From an uncultured Ilumatobacter sp. (GTDB lineage: Bacteria > Actinomycetota > Acidimicrobiia > Acidimicrobiales > Ilumatobacteraceae): 64,000 bases of DNA. The position numbers and the translations under genes are program-made. This document shows, one piece after another, positions 1 to 9,150 of this stretch. The stretch spans positions 62,001-126,000 of the forward strand of contig CAJQPY010000003.1 in the NCBI GenBank assembly GCA_905480335.1. Direction: 5' to 3'. A model generated the notes under the pieces. It had not been told where the DNA came from. It made no database searches and worked only from the letters and a program-made list of their open reading frames with translations. Each line of letters opens with the position of its first letter. Position 1 is the stretch's first letter.

Positions 1-1358
1 AACCAACCGGCCTGCTCACCCTTGGTCATTGAAGCGATCGCAAGTTCGACATGGCGACTCCCGTGCGACGCCAGCTCGACCCAGGTCAGGAAACCGACCG
101 CCGCGACACCCCCAAGCAACGCCCACCACACGGCTCGTTGCGATGGGACGTTCATGAACAGGTCAAGAATCGCATACGCCGACGCTCCGGCGACGACTGC
201 CCGCGCCAGCAGCAATGGGAGAAGAAGGGGAGTCTGCCACAGGTCGCGACCTTCGCATTGGGCGAATAGGAACGCCGTGTAGCCGGCCGTCGCAGCGCCG
301 AGGATGGCTGCCGGAACAGCCACCATCTTCAGTGCAACCGCGGCATCGGCCACACCGAGGATCCACCAGATTCCACAGACCGCAGCGAACACTGCCAGCA
401 CGTAAGCCCCTTTGACCAGCCACGAGTCAAAGTTCGACCGAGTGAGCAGGAAGTAAAACCGGCCAGGCTGTTTCAGGTCACCAATCAGCAGCGCACCAGT
501 GATGGCCATGAACACGCCCGCAACCATCGGCGGCACGATGCCGACCGAAGCCTGCTCATCGGCATGACCCAACACGATCATCAGCGCAGCCATCAGCATG
601 ATCCCGCCTGCGATTGCCTTGGTGACTAGATATCCCGACACCATCCGATCCCACGTCGTCTTGTGTGAAGTGGTGTACGCAGTGCGAGCAACAACGCCCG
701 GGTCTCCCTGGCCGTGCTCGTCGAGCAGCGGTAACTGACGATGATTCGCCGTGGTATCGGCCCAGATCATCCCGTCTGCCGCGATCTTCGTACGCGTCGG
801 GTCGAGCGATGCCTGGTCGGCACCCTTATAAAACACCTTTGGCTTGGTGTTCTGGTCGGGAGTCCGCACTGCGACGTCCTCGCGCCCGATCATCTTGCCG
901 ACTGGATCCTCCGGGTTGTCGAAGTCCACGACTTTGATCGCCTCAGTCGGACAAACGACCACGCAGGAGGGTGCGAGGTTCATCTCCACGCGGTGATTAC
1001 AGAAGTTGCACTTTTGCGCAGTGTTGGTCTCGGGGTTGATGTACAGCGCGTCATACGGACAGGCGTTCATGCATGACTTGCAACCGATGCAGTTGTCGTC
1101 CTGGAAGTCGACGACGCCGTTGTCAGCCCGGAATAGCGCATTTGTCGGACAGATCGTCATACACGGTGCGTCTTCGCATTGGTTGCAGCGCATCACCGAG
1201 AACTTGCGGCTGGCGTTTGGAAACGAGCCGGTCTCGATGTACTTGACCCACGTACGGTTTACGCCGAGCGGCACGTCGTGCTCGCTCTTGCACGCGATAG
1301 TGCACGCGTGGCACCCGATACACGAATCGCTATCAAGGAGGAAGCCGAGGCGGGTCAT
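1..1358 (-). CDS. Fused 4Fe-4S ferredoxin / NrfD-type membrane subunit (partial)
   Basis: This is the electron-transfer and membrane-anchor part of a molybdopterin-oxidoreductase-type complex (DMSO reductase, polysulfide reductase or similar). About 452 residues are visible and no stop is reached, so the C-terminus lies off the window. Residues 1-150 carry four cysteine clusters of the DmsB type (CIGCHACTIACK, CNQCEDAPCMTICP, CIGCKSCMNACP, then C-x2-C and a later C-x3-C). After a linker of roughly 90 residues come at least six hydrophobic helices, starting near MVSGYLVTKAIAGG, as in NrfD/PsrC/DmsC proteins. The two parts are usually separate proteins, so this is a natural fusion. The ATG at 1358 places the first Cys at residue 13, as is usual for DmsB. 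The gene is divergent from the LysR gene. The catalytic subunit is presumably encoded beyond the left edge. Substrate unknown. Confidence 0.85.
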   Translation of the reverse strand, partial: MTRLGFLLDSDSCIGCHACTIACKSEHDVPLGVNRTWVKYIETGSFPNASRKFSVMRCNQCEDAPCMTICPTNALFRADNGVVDFQDDNCIGCKSCMNACPYDALYINPETNTAQKCNFCNHRVEMNLAPSCVVVCPTEAIKVVDFDNPEDPVGKMIGREDVAVRTPDQNTKPKVFYKGADQASLDPTRTKIAADGMIWADTTANHRQLPLLDEHGQGDPGVVARTAYTTSHKTTWDRMVSGYLVTKAIAGGIMLMAALMIVLGHADEQASVGIVPPMVAGVFMAITGALLIGDLKQPGRFYFLLTRSNFDSWLVKGAYVLAVFAAVCGIWWILGVADAAVALKMVAVPAAILGAATAGYTAFLFAQCEGRDLWQTPLLLPLLLARAVVAGASAYAILDLFMNVPSQRAVWWALLGGVAAVGFLTWVELASHGSRHVELAIASMTKGEQAGW

Positions 1359-1395
1359 CGCATCAGCCGAGTTCGTTGGCCGTCGAACATCATTT

Positions 1396-1477
1396 CGCCA
1401 TTGTGGCGTACCGCCAAGGTCGCCGCTAGGGGCCGTTGTTCTTGATGGCCATAGGTTCAAGCTATGGCATGCCATAG
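1396..1477. promoter_or_regulatory. Cluster of dyads between the redox-subunit and LysR genes
   Basis: Three inverted repeats lie in the divergent intergenic region. CGCCA-ttg-TGGCG is at 1396-1408, the palindrome ATGGCCAT is at 1445-1452, and a perfect 16-bp palindrome CTATGGCATGCCATAG is at 1462-1477. The last two share ATGG and CCAT half sites, as expected for recognition and activation sites of one LysR-type regulator. The 16-bp palindrome overlaps the most upstream ATG of the LysR gene, which would suit autoregulation. Binding by the neighbouring protein is inference. Confidence 0.5.
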
Positions 1478-2417
1478 GGACGCTCTTCATGATCGATATC
1501 CTGATGTTGTGCCATTACCGCCAGGCTTCCCAGAGCTCGCAGCGCTCGACCTGCTCCGCTCGGTCGTGGAACTTGGCAGCCTTTCACGGGCGGCTCATGC
1601 ACACGGCATCACGCAGCCATCGGCAAGCAGCCGGATTCGCACGCTCGAACGCCAGCTAGATATCACGCTGCTCGAGCGTTCACCCACGGGCTCGCTCCCC
1701 ACCCCCGACGGCCAACTGTTCGCAGGGTGGGCGAATACCGTGCTGGATGCCGCCACGACTATGCACACCAACGTCGAGGCTCTGCAGGCCCGCCACGTAG
1801 GTCTCTTGCGGATCGCTGCGAGCTACACCATCGCCGAGTACCTGCTGCCGCCATGGCTTGATCACTTCTTGAGTGACCGCCCAGACGACTCGGTGACACT
1901 TGAGGTCACGAACAGTCGCGCAGTCCTCGATCGACTCGAGTCGGGAACGGTTGATCTCGGCTTCATCGAGTCGCCGACAGTGCCTGCACATATGCACCAA
2001 CAAGTGGTCGGTTCCGACCACCTGGTCGTAGTCGTGTCACCACGCCACCCGTGGGCGACCAGCCACTCGATTGCCCTCGCGACGCTGGCTTCGACACCGC
2101 TTGTCCTCCGTGAACGCGGATCAGGAACCCGCGATGCTCTGCACGAGGAACTCGTCCGAAACGGCTACAACGCGCCGGTCTCGGCGCTGGATCTGGGCTC
2201 CTTGTCAGCCGTACGGATCGCAGTTATTAACGGGTCGTCTCCCACGGTCATTAGCCGCCTTGCGGTCAAGGACGATCTCGCAGCCAGATCACTCGTCGAG
2301 GTAGCCGTCGATGGCTTCGCGGTTCAGCGCCGACTCCTCGCTGTGTGGGCGAAACAACACGACCCATCGCAGCTGGCAGACGAACTGCTCAAACACCTCA
2401 AACGGTCCGACACATAA
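1464..2417 (+). CDS. LysR family transcriptional regulator
   Basis: A LysR-type regulator of up to 317 residues. The N-terminal winged helix-turn-helix is clear (LDLLRSVVELGSLSRAAHAH, then ITQPSASSRIRTLER). It is followed by a periplasmic-binding-protein-like effector domain from about residue 105 (LLRIAASYTIAEYLLPPW; VDLGFIESP; LRERGSGTRDALHEEL), the LysR_substrate fold. The longest frame starts with the ATG at 1464, inside a 16-bp palindrome. A GTG at 1509 would give the usual short lead-in to the HTH and is a serious alternative; neither start has a strong ribosome binding site. It is divergent from the redox subunit and probably controls it. Effector unknown. Confidence 0.9.
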   Translation: MACHRDALHDRYPDVVPLPPGFPELAALDLLRSVVELGSLSRAAHAHGITQPSASSRIRTLERQLDITLLERSPTGSLPTPDGQLFAGWANTVLDAATTMHTNVEALQARHVGLLRIAASYTIAEYLLPPWLDHFLSDRPDDSVTLEVTNSRAVLDRLESGTVDLGFIESPTVPAHMHQQVVGSDHLVVVVSPRHPWATSHSIALATLASTPLVLRERGSGTRDALHEELVRNGYNAPVSALDLGSLSAVRIAVINGSSPTVISRLAVKDDLAARSLVEVAVDGFAVQRRLLAVWAKQHDPSQLADELLKHLKRSDT

Positions 2418-2497
2418 TCGCCAGATTGATCAAGCCGCCGTGCGCACCAACCAGAACGGCCACCGCCATCCAGACGGCCGATGTTGTGCTCACGCGA

Positions 2498-4288
2498 TCA
2501 GAGCAGTTGGTCAGCTGTGAGCGCGAAGAGATCGTCTGCCGGCGCCGTGATTGCAGCCAGCAGCCCAGCCGTCGTGGGGAGGATTTGCTCGCCGAAAAAC
2601 CTGGCGCTCGCAGTCTTTGCTGCCAAGAAGTCAGCGTTGAATGCGGCTCTAGCGTTCGCCTCGGTCGATGCGGCAACCGCTCCCTTGGCGACGAGGCCGG
2701 CACACACGGTGGTACCAAGCAACCGCAGGTACGGACTCGACGCCCCGAGCAGCGACCGACCGTCAGTTGGGCCGATTTCTATCAGGTGAGCCGTGGCCAC
2801 ACGCGTCGTGGCGATGGCTTCGTCAAGCCGCTGAGCGAAGAGAGTGAGCCCGTCGATACTGGCCAGTTCCTTGACCCGTAGCTCGAACTCGTCAAGCAGA
2901 TCCGAGATGACCCCACCGCCACGCATCGCGAGCTTACGCCCGACGAGGTCGGCGGCCTGGATACCGTTCGTTCCCTCATAAATAGCGGCGATTCGAGCAT
3001 CGCGATAGTGCTGAGCGATTCCGGTCTCCTCGACATACCCCATTCCGCCGTGGATCTGCAATGCGAGCGACGTGGTCTCGTTGACGACATCGGTGCACAA
3101 GCTCTTTGAGAGCGGAATCAGCAGGTCGGCCAGCTCGCGCCATTCACGCGCCTGGTCGGCATCGGTAGCCGCATCCGCACGGTCGAGTGCGGCAGCGTTC
3201 GTGTAAACCAGCGCCCGCATCGCATCGATCCAGGCCCGTTGCGTCATCAACATCCGACGAACATCGGGGTGTTCGATGATCGGACTGCTCGTTCCCTTTT
3301 CTGCACCTATGGAGGTTCCCTGCGTCCGATTCTGTGCGTACTGCAGCGACTGCTGGAAGGCGCGCTCCGCAAGGCTGAGACCCTGCAGTCCGACCGACAG
3401 CCGAGCGTTATTCATCATCGTGAACATGTTGCGCATGCCGTCGAGTTCGTTACCCACAAGCCAGCCCGTTGCACCCTCAAACGCCATCACGCACGTCGGT
3501 GACCCGTGGATGCCGAGCTTGTGTTCAATCGAGACGCATGTGGCCCGGTTCCGCTCGCCGACCGAGCCATCCTCACCGAGCACGAACTTCGGCACGAGGA
3601 ACATCGAAATGCCCTTCGTGCCGGGAGGAGATCCGGGTGTGCGAGCGAGGACAAGGTGGACGAGCTGCTCAGCGAGGTCGTGTTCGCCGTAGGTGATGTA
3701 GATCTTTTGCCCGGTAATGCTGTACGAGCCATTCTCGTTCAGTTCTGCCTTAGTGGTCACCGCGCCAACGTCGGAGCCGGCTTGCGGCTCAGTGAGGTTC
3801 ATCGTCCCGGTCCACTCACCGGTCATCATCTTCGGCAGATACGTCGCCTTCTGTTCGTCGGAGCCGTGGGCCAGGATCGCGTCGATTGCCCCCTGAGTAA
3901 GCAGCGGACACAATGCAAGCGCCATGTTTGATGACGTGAACATTTCCTGCACTGCGATTGCAGTGATCCACGGGAAATTGGCACCACCGAACTCAGCCTC
4001 GAACGGCATCGCGCCGAAACCGGAGGCAACCCACTTCTGGTACGCGGGATTGAACGAATCGGGCGTCACGACTGTGCCGTCACGTTGCCACTGCGATCCG
4101 ATGCGGTCTCCGTCGACGTTGGTCGGTGCGACCTCTTCGGCCATGAACCGACCGACCTCGTCGACGACAGCACTGATGCTTTCCATGTCGACATGTCCGA
4201 AACGATCGGTCGCGAGAATGCCCTCCAGGTCGGCCACGTGGGCCATCGCGAAGAGAATATCGGCGGTCGGCGGCGTGTAATTACTCAT
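2498..4288 (-). CDS. Acyl-CoA dehydrogenase (long FadE/DmdC-like form)
   Basis: A flavoprotein of 596 residues that oxidises an acyl-CoA to the 2,3-enoyl-CoA. It has the N-terminal Y-x-P-P-x-x-D-x-x-F start (SNYTPPTADILFAMAHV) and the long C-terminal extension of the FadE5/DmdC group, which act on straight-chain or 3-methylmercaptopropionyl-CoA substrates. Family motifs are present: LTEPQAGSDVGAV for the FAD/substrate region and IYEGTNGIQAADLVGRK near the C-terminus, where the catalytic glutamate sits in this group. The ATG at 4288 was chosen over a start 19 codons upstream because homologous proteins begin here. It converges on the LysR gene and diverges from the HMG-CoA-lyase-type gene, a pairing typical of acyl-CoA or branched-chain degradation. 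The exact substrate cannot be read from sequence. Confidence 0.9.
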   Translation of the reverse strand: MSNYTPPTADILFAMAHVADLEGILATDRFGHVDMESISAVVDEVGRFMAEEVAPTNVDGDRIGSQWQRDGTVVTPDSFNPAYQKWVASGFGAMPFEAEFGGANFPWITAIAVQEMFTSSNMALALCPLLTQGAIDAILAHGSDEQKATYLPKMMTGEWTGTMNLTEPQAGSDVGAVTTKAELNENGSYSITGQKIYITYGEHDLAEQLVHLVLARTPGSPPGTKGISMFLVPKFVLGEDGSVGERNRATCVSIEHKLGIHGSPTCVMAFEGATGWLVGNELDGMRNMFTMMNNARLSVGLQGLSLAERAFQQSLQYAQNRTQGTSIGAEKGTSSPIIEHPDVRRMLMTQRAWIDAMRALVYTNAAALDRADAATDADQAREWRELADLLIPLSKSLCTDVVNETTSLALQIHGGMGYVEETGIAQHYRDARIAAIYEGTNGIQAADLVGRKLAMRGGGVISDLLDEFELRVKELASIDGLTLFAQRLDEAIATTRVATAHLIEIGPTDGRSLLGASSPYLRLLGTTVCAGLVAKGAVAASTEANARAAFNADFLAAKTASARFFGEQILPTTAGLLAAITAPADDLFALTADQLL

Positions 4289-4373
4289 CAAAGGTGAGGC
4301 TAGGCGTGTGCCCGGTTGCTGCCACGTTGAGCTCGCCAAAACCACTACGGGCTCCGGCGTCTACGCTCCATAC

Positions 4374-5318
4374 GTGAACTCCACTTCCTTCGACGTGACC
4401 GCACCGTTGGACGCCGACTCGGTACTCATTCGAGATGTCGGACCCCGAGACGGGCTGCAGGCGATCGACCAAAACGTCTCGCTCAAAGCGAAGATCACGA
4501 TGGCGAACGGCCTGATCGCGGCGGGGCTCCGGCGAATCGAAGCAGGATCATTCGTCAGTCCCAAGGCGGTCCCACGTATGGCCGACTCGCGCCAGGTACT
4601 CGGAGCGATGCCAAAGGCAGCGGCCGCGCGCGAAGCACTTGTCGTCAACGTACGCGGCGCGCACGCTGCTATCGAGGCAGGTGTCGACGTCCTCGTCGGC
4701 GTGATCTCGGCCAGCGACACGTTCAGCCACCGCAACGTTCATATGTCGAAGGCAGATGCAATCACGGAACTCAGGCGCATCGCAGAGGTGGCGGAGACCG
4801 CCGCTCTGCCGGTAAGCGTCGATCTCTCCGCTGCGTTCGGGTGCGCGTTTGAGGGTCCGGTTGGCGTAGACGTGGTTGCTGATGCCGCTGAGCAGGTCAC
4901 GTCGACCGGCGCGTTCGAAATCGTGCTCGCCGACACGATCGGTGCAGCAGCTCCCAACGACATCTCTGCGGTCGTGGCCGCCGTCCGAGAACGAGTTGGG
5001 AGCGACGTTCATCTCGGCCTGCATCTCCACGACACGCGTGGCCTCGCTTTAACCAACGCCACCGCCGGGCTCGATGCCGGAATCCGGCGTTTCGATGCGA
5101 GTGTAGGCGGACTCGGTGGCTGCCCCTTCTCTCCTGGCGCAACCGGCAACGTCTGCACCGAGGACCTCGTCCACCTCTTCGACGCACTCGGGCTGTCGAC
5201 CGGCATCAACCTCAACGAGCTGATCGCCGTCGCCGCTGCGATCGAACACGAACTAGGCACCAAACTGCCGAGCCACATGCTCCGCGCTGGCCCCCGCTTC
5301 TCCCACCTCGCCAAGTAG
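4374..5318 (+). CDS. Hydroxymethylglutaryl-CoA lyase family protein
   Basis: A TIM-barrel lyase of 314 residues in the HMG-CoA lyase/isopropylmalate synthase superfamily. It would cleave a 3-hydroxy-3-methylglutaryl-type CoA thioester into acetyl-CoA and a keto product, as in leucine degradation. Evidence is the N-terminal metal and catalytic motif IRDVGPRDGLQ, the metal-binding LGLHLHDTRG, and the signature GGLGGCPFSPGATGNVCTED carrying the catalytic cysteine. The GTG at 4374 puts the first motif about 18 residues in, as usual. An upstream GTG at 4308 would add 22 residues with no family similarity. It is divergent from the acyl-CoA dehydrogenase, with which it probably shares a pathway. Confidence 0.88.
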   Translation: MNSTSFDVTAPLDADSVLIRDVGPRDGLQAIDQNVSLKAKITMANGLIAAGLRRIEAGSFVSPKAVPRMADSRQVLGAMPKAAAAREALVVNVRGAHAAIEAGVDVLVGVISASDTFSHRNVHMSKADAITELRRIAEVAETAALPVSVDLSAAFGCAFEGPVGVDVVADAAEQVTSTGAFEIVLADTIGAAAPNDISAVVAAVRERVGSDVHLGLHLHDTRGLALTNATAGLDAGIRRFDASVGGLGGCPFSPGATGNVCTEDLVHLFDALGLSTGINLNELIAVAAAIEHELGTKLPSHMLRAGPRFSHLAK

Positions 5319-5374
5319 CCCGGGTTGCAGGCCGCACGCCGGCGCAAACGGTCGCTCCGGCATACGACCCTGTA

Positions 5375-5389
5375 AGACCGCGGCGGTCT
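5375..5389. terminator. Hairpin between convergent genes
   Basis: AGACCG-CGG-CGGTCT forms a perfect 6-bp stem with a 3-base loop. It lies between the convergent HMG-CoA-lyase-type and hydantoinase B genes and is followed on the plus strand by an A/T-rich stretch (aacaaaataaattt). Its position and shape suit an intrinsic terminator for the plus-strand gene, though the tail is not a clean T run. Confidence 0.45.
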
Positions 5390-5401
5390 AACAAAATAAA
5401 T

Positions 5402-7066
5402 TTAGGTCACGTATCCCTGGAGTCGATCGTTTTCCACTGCATCGGGGTCACGCTTTGCCGGGTCGCCGTAGCCACCCCCTCCCGGCAACTCAAGCACAAG
5501 CCGTCGATTGGCCAGCACGACCTGTCGGCCTTTGCCAGCAAACGGTGTGCCACCGTCGAGGTACGCCTTGCCTTGTGCGCCGTCACCGCCGCCGGCGCGG
5601 CCTCGAGCCGGGTGATCGATCCGGTCGAACATCGCAGAGAAGTCGAACTGATAGCCGGCCGCCGGGCCGAGCTCAATGACCTGGCCAAGACCACCTCGCT
5701 GCGCACCGATGCCACCGCTGTCGGGTCGTATTTCCTTGCGCCAAATGATAATCGGTCCCACCTGTTCGGTTGCCTCAACCGACATGGTCCGGACGCCCGA
5801 CGGAAACGCCGTCGAGGTGAGTCCGTCGAGGCGGGGCCGAGCACCCGTTCCACCGCTGTTGAACATAAGGATCTCGGCCGGTTTCAGCGGGTCACTCGGG
5901 TCGGCCGAACGTGCGCTCGCCTGAAAGTTCCAGATGGCGCCCGCTCCCTCAGCAGGCACCCGATCGGGAATCGCCTGTGCAATCGCGCCGAGACACAAGT
6001 CCGTAACGAAGTGGCCGAGCACATGCCTCACCGACACCGGCTCGGGGTGCGTCGCGTTCAAAATCACACCGTCCGGAGCGCTCACAGTAAACGTCGACAG
6101 TGAGGCAAAGTTATTGGGGAGTTCGGGCGCCAGCGCGACGAGCATCCCGTAGGTGAAGTATGCATGGGCGTAGCCGAGCGGCACGTTGATGCCAAGCGGG
6201 CAAACTGGTGAGGTTCCAGTGAAGTCGGCGTGCATGCCTGCGGCGGTCACGGTGATCGCCACGGCAAGCGTGACCGGTTCGCCGTAGCCGTCGACAACCA
6301 TTTCATTGCGGTAGACACCCGCCTTGACGCTTGCAATCGCTCGCTGGGTTGCGATGTCGGTCCGCGCGAACACAAACGACGCAAGATCTTGCAGGTCGTC
6401 GAGAGCGAACTCGTCGAGCATGTCGAGCAGTCGCCGGCGACCGGTTTCATTCGAGGCGGCGAGTCCGTGAATGTCACCAATCACTTGGTCGGACTCTCGA
6501 ACGTTAACACGGACGATGTTGACGAGGTCGTGGTTGAGCGAGCCACGATCGACCAACTTCATAATCGGGATGTTGATGCCTTCCTCGTAGACCTCCTTCG
6601 CATCGGGCCCGTAACCGCGGCCGCCCACGTCGACGACGTGCGCCGTCGAAGCGAAGAACCCGATCAACGCGTCCACGTCGTCGCCGCTGACAGGCCGAAA
6701 AACCGGCGTACACACGGTGATGTCATGCAGGTGGCCGGTGCCCTTCCACGGATCGTTGGTGATGTAGACGTCGCCGGGGAAGATCCGCTCGGGGCCGATG
6801 TCGTTGATGAAGTGTGGAACCGCTGCCGCCATCGTGTTGACGTGACCCGGCGTACCCGTGACCGCCTGCGCTATCATCCGACCGGCGGTATCGAAGACAC
6901 CGGCTGACAAGTCACCCGCCTCCCGTACCGACGTGCTGAACGCTGTCCGCACAAGGGCAAGCGCCTGCTCCTCGACCACCGAGATCAGCCGATTCCACAT
7001 CACCTGGTTATGAAGGACGCGAGCCGAGGCATCGGCCTGACTCGATCGATCGACGGGTTCACTCAC
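5402..7066 (-). CDS. hyuB: Hydantoinase B / oxoprolinase-type subunit
   Basis: The beta subunit (554 residues) of an ATP-dependent hydantoinase/5-oxoprolinase/acetone-carboxylase-type enzyme. It works with the HyuA subunit encoded just upstream. Typical HyuB segments are visible: AGDLSAGVFD, the NDPWKGTGHLHDI metal/substrate motif, LGHFVTDLCLGAI, and the C-terminal RGGGGYGDP-like stretch (LPGGGGYGDPAKRDPDAV). The GTG at 7066 was chosen because a GGAGG lies seven bases upstream and because GTGA overlaps the hyuA stop, giving translational coupling. The frame stays open upstream, but that extension is hyuA coding sequence read in another frame. The substrate may be a hydantoin, oxoproline or related lactam. 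Confidence 0.9.
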   Translation of the reverse strand: MSEPVDRSSQADASARVLHNQVMWNRLISVVEEQALALVRTAFSTSVREAGDLSAGVFDTAGRMIAQAVTGTPGHVNTMAAAVPHFINDIGPERIFPGDVYITNDPWKGTGHLHDITVCTPVFRPVSGDDVDALIGFFASTAHVVDVGGRGYGPDAKEVYEEGINIPIMKLVDRGSLNHDLVNIVRVNVRESDQVIGDIHGLAASNETGRRRLLDMLDEFALDDLQDLASFVFARTDIATQRAIASVKAGVYRNEMVVDGYGEPVTLAVAITVTAAGMHADFTGTSPVCPLGINVPLGYAHAYFTYGMLVALAPELPNNFASLSTFTVSAPDGVILNATHPEPVSVRHVLGHFVTDLCLGAIAQAIPDRVPAEGAGAIWNFQASARSADPSDPLKPAEILMFNSGGTGARPRLDGLTSTAFPSGVRTMSVEATEQVGPIIIWRKEIRPDSGGIGAQRGGLGQVIELGPAAGYQFDFSAMFDRIDHPARGRAGGGDGAQGKAYLDGGTPFAGKGRQVVLANRRLVLELPGGGGYGDPAKRDPDAVENDRLQGYVT

Positions 7067-9150
7067 AAGGAAACCTCCGGGCGTCGGGTAATTAGTAGCG
7101 TGCCATCCGGTTGGACCGTGCAACGATGATGGGAGGCGATGACGGTCGTGGTCTGCTGCTCGGCGATAATCGCTGGACCGTCGATCGCTTGTCCGGGCCC
7201 AAGCGTGTCTCGATTGAAAAGTTTGGTTGTGACCTTCTGACCCGATGCTGCGTCGTAGGCCTCGCGGTACGAGTCGCACGTCGGTGCGTCGCCCGGTATG
7301 GCCGACAATTCGACGCTCGCACGCTGGGGTATCAGCGACGACACCCGCACCGACCAGCTCACGGTCTCGATGGGTAGGTCGTCGATCGCCCGGCCGAAGA
7401 ACTCCTCGTACGCCTTCGTGAATCTTGAGGACAGCAAATCTGCGGCGGAGTCGTCGAACGTCGAGTTCTCGCCGATGCTCACCGGGATCTCCCAGCCCTG
7501 CCCGGCGTAGCGCATTGACACCTGACGTTCCACCACGACGTCGCTGTCAGTCCCCTGCCGAACGAACGATATCGCCTCGTCGGCCAGGTCTGCGAGCACG
7601 GTGTTCGATCCATCGACATCAAAGTCGACCGTCGACGTGTAGAAGCTCTTAACCGCTTCGAACGAGAATGGCGCGACTAAGAAGCCAATCGCCGAACCGA
7701 CCCCGGCTCCGGGTGGCACAAGCATCTCGTTGAGCCCGAGCTTGTCCATTAGGCGGGCGGCGTGGAGCGGCGCGCCCCCACCGAAGGCGATCATCGTGTA
7801 GCCACCCAAGTCCTTGCCGCTCTCAACCGCGTGGGCACGGGCTGCATTGGCCATGTTTTCGTCGACGACCTCAGCCACTCCGATGGCCGACATGTCGGCG
7901 TCGAGCCCCAACCGGTCCCCTACCGATCGAACAAGCGCGTCAGTTGCGAGGCTCGACGAGAGGTCAATGTCGGTCACCCCGAACGTGTCAGGATGCAACC
8001 GACCCAACTGCAGATTCGCATCGGTGACCGTCGCGTCGAGACCACCCAGCGAGTACGCCGCAGGCCCTGGCTCGGACCCGGCGCTGTGTGGCCCGATGCG
8101 GATCTGATCGAGTGAGTCGATGCTTGCGATCGATCCGCCACCAGCGCCGATCTCGATCATGTCGATCACGGGGATCGAGATCGGCATGCCACTTCCCTTC
8201 TTGAAGCGAGCGGTGCGGTCAACTTCAAACGTCTTCGCCGTCGCCGGCCGTGCGTCGTCGATAAGGCTGATCTTCGCAGTCGTTCCCCCCATGTCGAATG
8301 ACAACACGCGATTACGTCCGTAACGGGCTGCAAGATCGGCCGCAAAGATCGCACCGCCGGCCGGACCTGACTCGACCAAACGAACGGGGAATGCGGCAGC
8401 ACTTTCGACGCTCATCAAGCCCCCGCCGGAGTGCACGAGGTACAGAGGAGCCTGCACGCCGAGTTCACGCAGCTCGTCGCGGAGGCGGACGAGGTACGAC
8501 GCAATAAGCGGCTGCACGTAGGCGTTCGCGCAGGCCGTATTGAAGCGCTCGTATTCACGCATCTGCGGCGAGACCTCCGAGCTGATCGACACCGACATGT
8601 CGGGGCACCGCTCAAGGAGCAGGTCGCGGAAGCGTCGCTCATTCGTCCCGTCGACGTAGCTGTGAAGGAAGCCAACAGCAACCGACTCGTACCCGTCGGC
8701 CCCAAGTTGCTCGATCAGCTCGGAAGCCGCCACCTCGTCAAACGGGATAAGTACGTTTCCGCGGGCATCGCGTCGTTCACTCAGCGTGTGCCGATCTCGC
8801 CTCTCGATCAATGGCGTAGGTAGCACGATGTTGAGGTCATACTGCTCGAATCGACTCTCGGTGCGGGTTTCGATTACGTCGCGGAAGCCCTCGGTGGTCA
8901 CCAGTGCCGTGCGAGCACCGCGGCGTTCAATCAGTGCGTTCGTTGCCAGCGTCGTACCGTGGATGAGTTGGTCGATGTCGGTAAGCGAAATCGATTCCGC
9001 GGCGGCGAGGCGTTCGAGTCCACCGAGGATCGCCCGTTCGGGCGCATCGCGGGTGGTGAGCACCTTGGTCGAGGCGTAGGTGCCGTCGCTGCGCTCGACG
9101 ACGACATCGGTGAAGGTCCCTCCAACATCGGCGCCGATCCGAACGCCCAT
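7063..9150 (-). CDS. hyuA: Hydantoinase A / oxoprolinase-type subunit
   Basis: The ATP-binding alpha subunit, 695 residues. The N-terminal sugar-kinase/actin-like phosphate loop is RIGADVGGTFTDVVVE. A second nucleotide-binding segment is VLSFDMGGTTAKISLIDD, and HGTTLATNALIERRGA is the usual HyuA motif. The C-terminal part has FGGGAPLHAARLMDKLG. The start overlaps the SDR stop (TGATG), and its end overlaps hyuB by four bases, so all three genes are one transcript. In the family this subunit phosphorylates the lactam or carboxylate before ring opening by HyuB. The order ArsR-SDR-HyuA-HyuB suggests a regulated catabolic operon, but the ligand is not evident. Confidence 0.92.
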   Translation of the reverse strand: MGVRIGADVGGTFTDVVVERSDGTYASTKVLTTRDAPERAILGGLERLAAAESISLTDIDQLIHGTTLATNALIERRGARTALVTTEGFRDVIETRTESRFEQYDLNIVLPTPLIERRDRHTLSERRDARGNVLIPFDEVAASELIEQLGADGYESVAVGFLHSYVDGTNERRFRDLLLERCPDMSVSISSEVSPQMREYERFNTACANAYVQPLIASYLVRLRDELRELGVQAPLYLVHSGGGLMSVESAAAFPVRLVESGPAGGAIFAADLAARYGRNRVLSFDMGGTTAKISLIDDARPATAKTFEVDRTARFKKGSGMPISIPVIDMIEIGAGGGSIASIDSLDQIRIGPHSAGSEPGPAAYSLGGLDATVTDANLQLGRLHPDTFGVTDIDLSSSLATDALVRSVGDRLGLDADMSAIGVAEVVDENMANAARAHAVESGKDLGGYTMIAFGGGAPLHAARLMDKLGLNEMLVPPGAGVGSAIGFLVAPFSFEAVKSFYTSTVDFDVDGSNTVLADLADEAISFVRQGTDSDVVVERQVSMRYAGQGWEIPVSIGENSTFDDSAADLLSSRFTKAYEEFFGRAIDDLPIETVSWSVRVSSLIPQRASVELSAIPGDAPTCDSYREAYDAASGQKVTTKLFNRDTLGPGQAIDGPAIIAEQQTTTVIASHHRCTVQPDGTLLITRRPEVSL

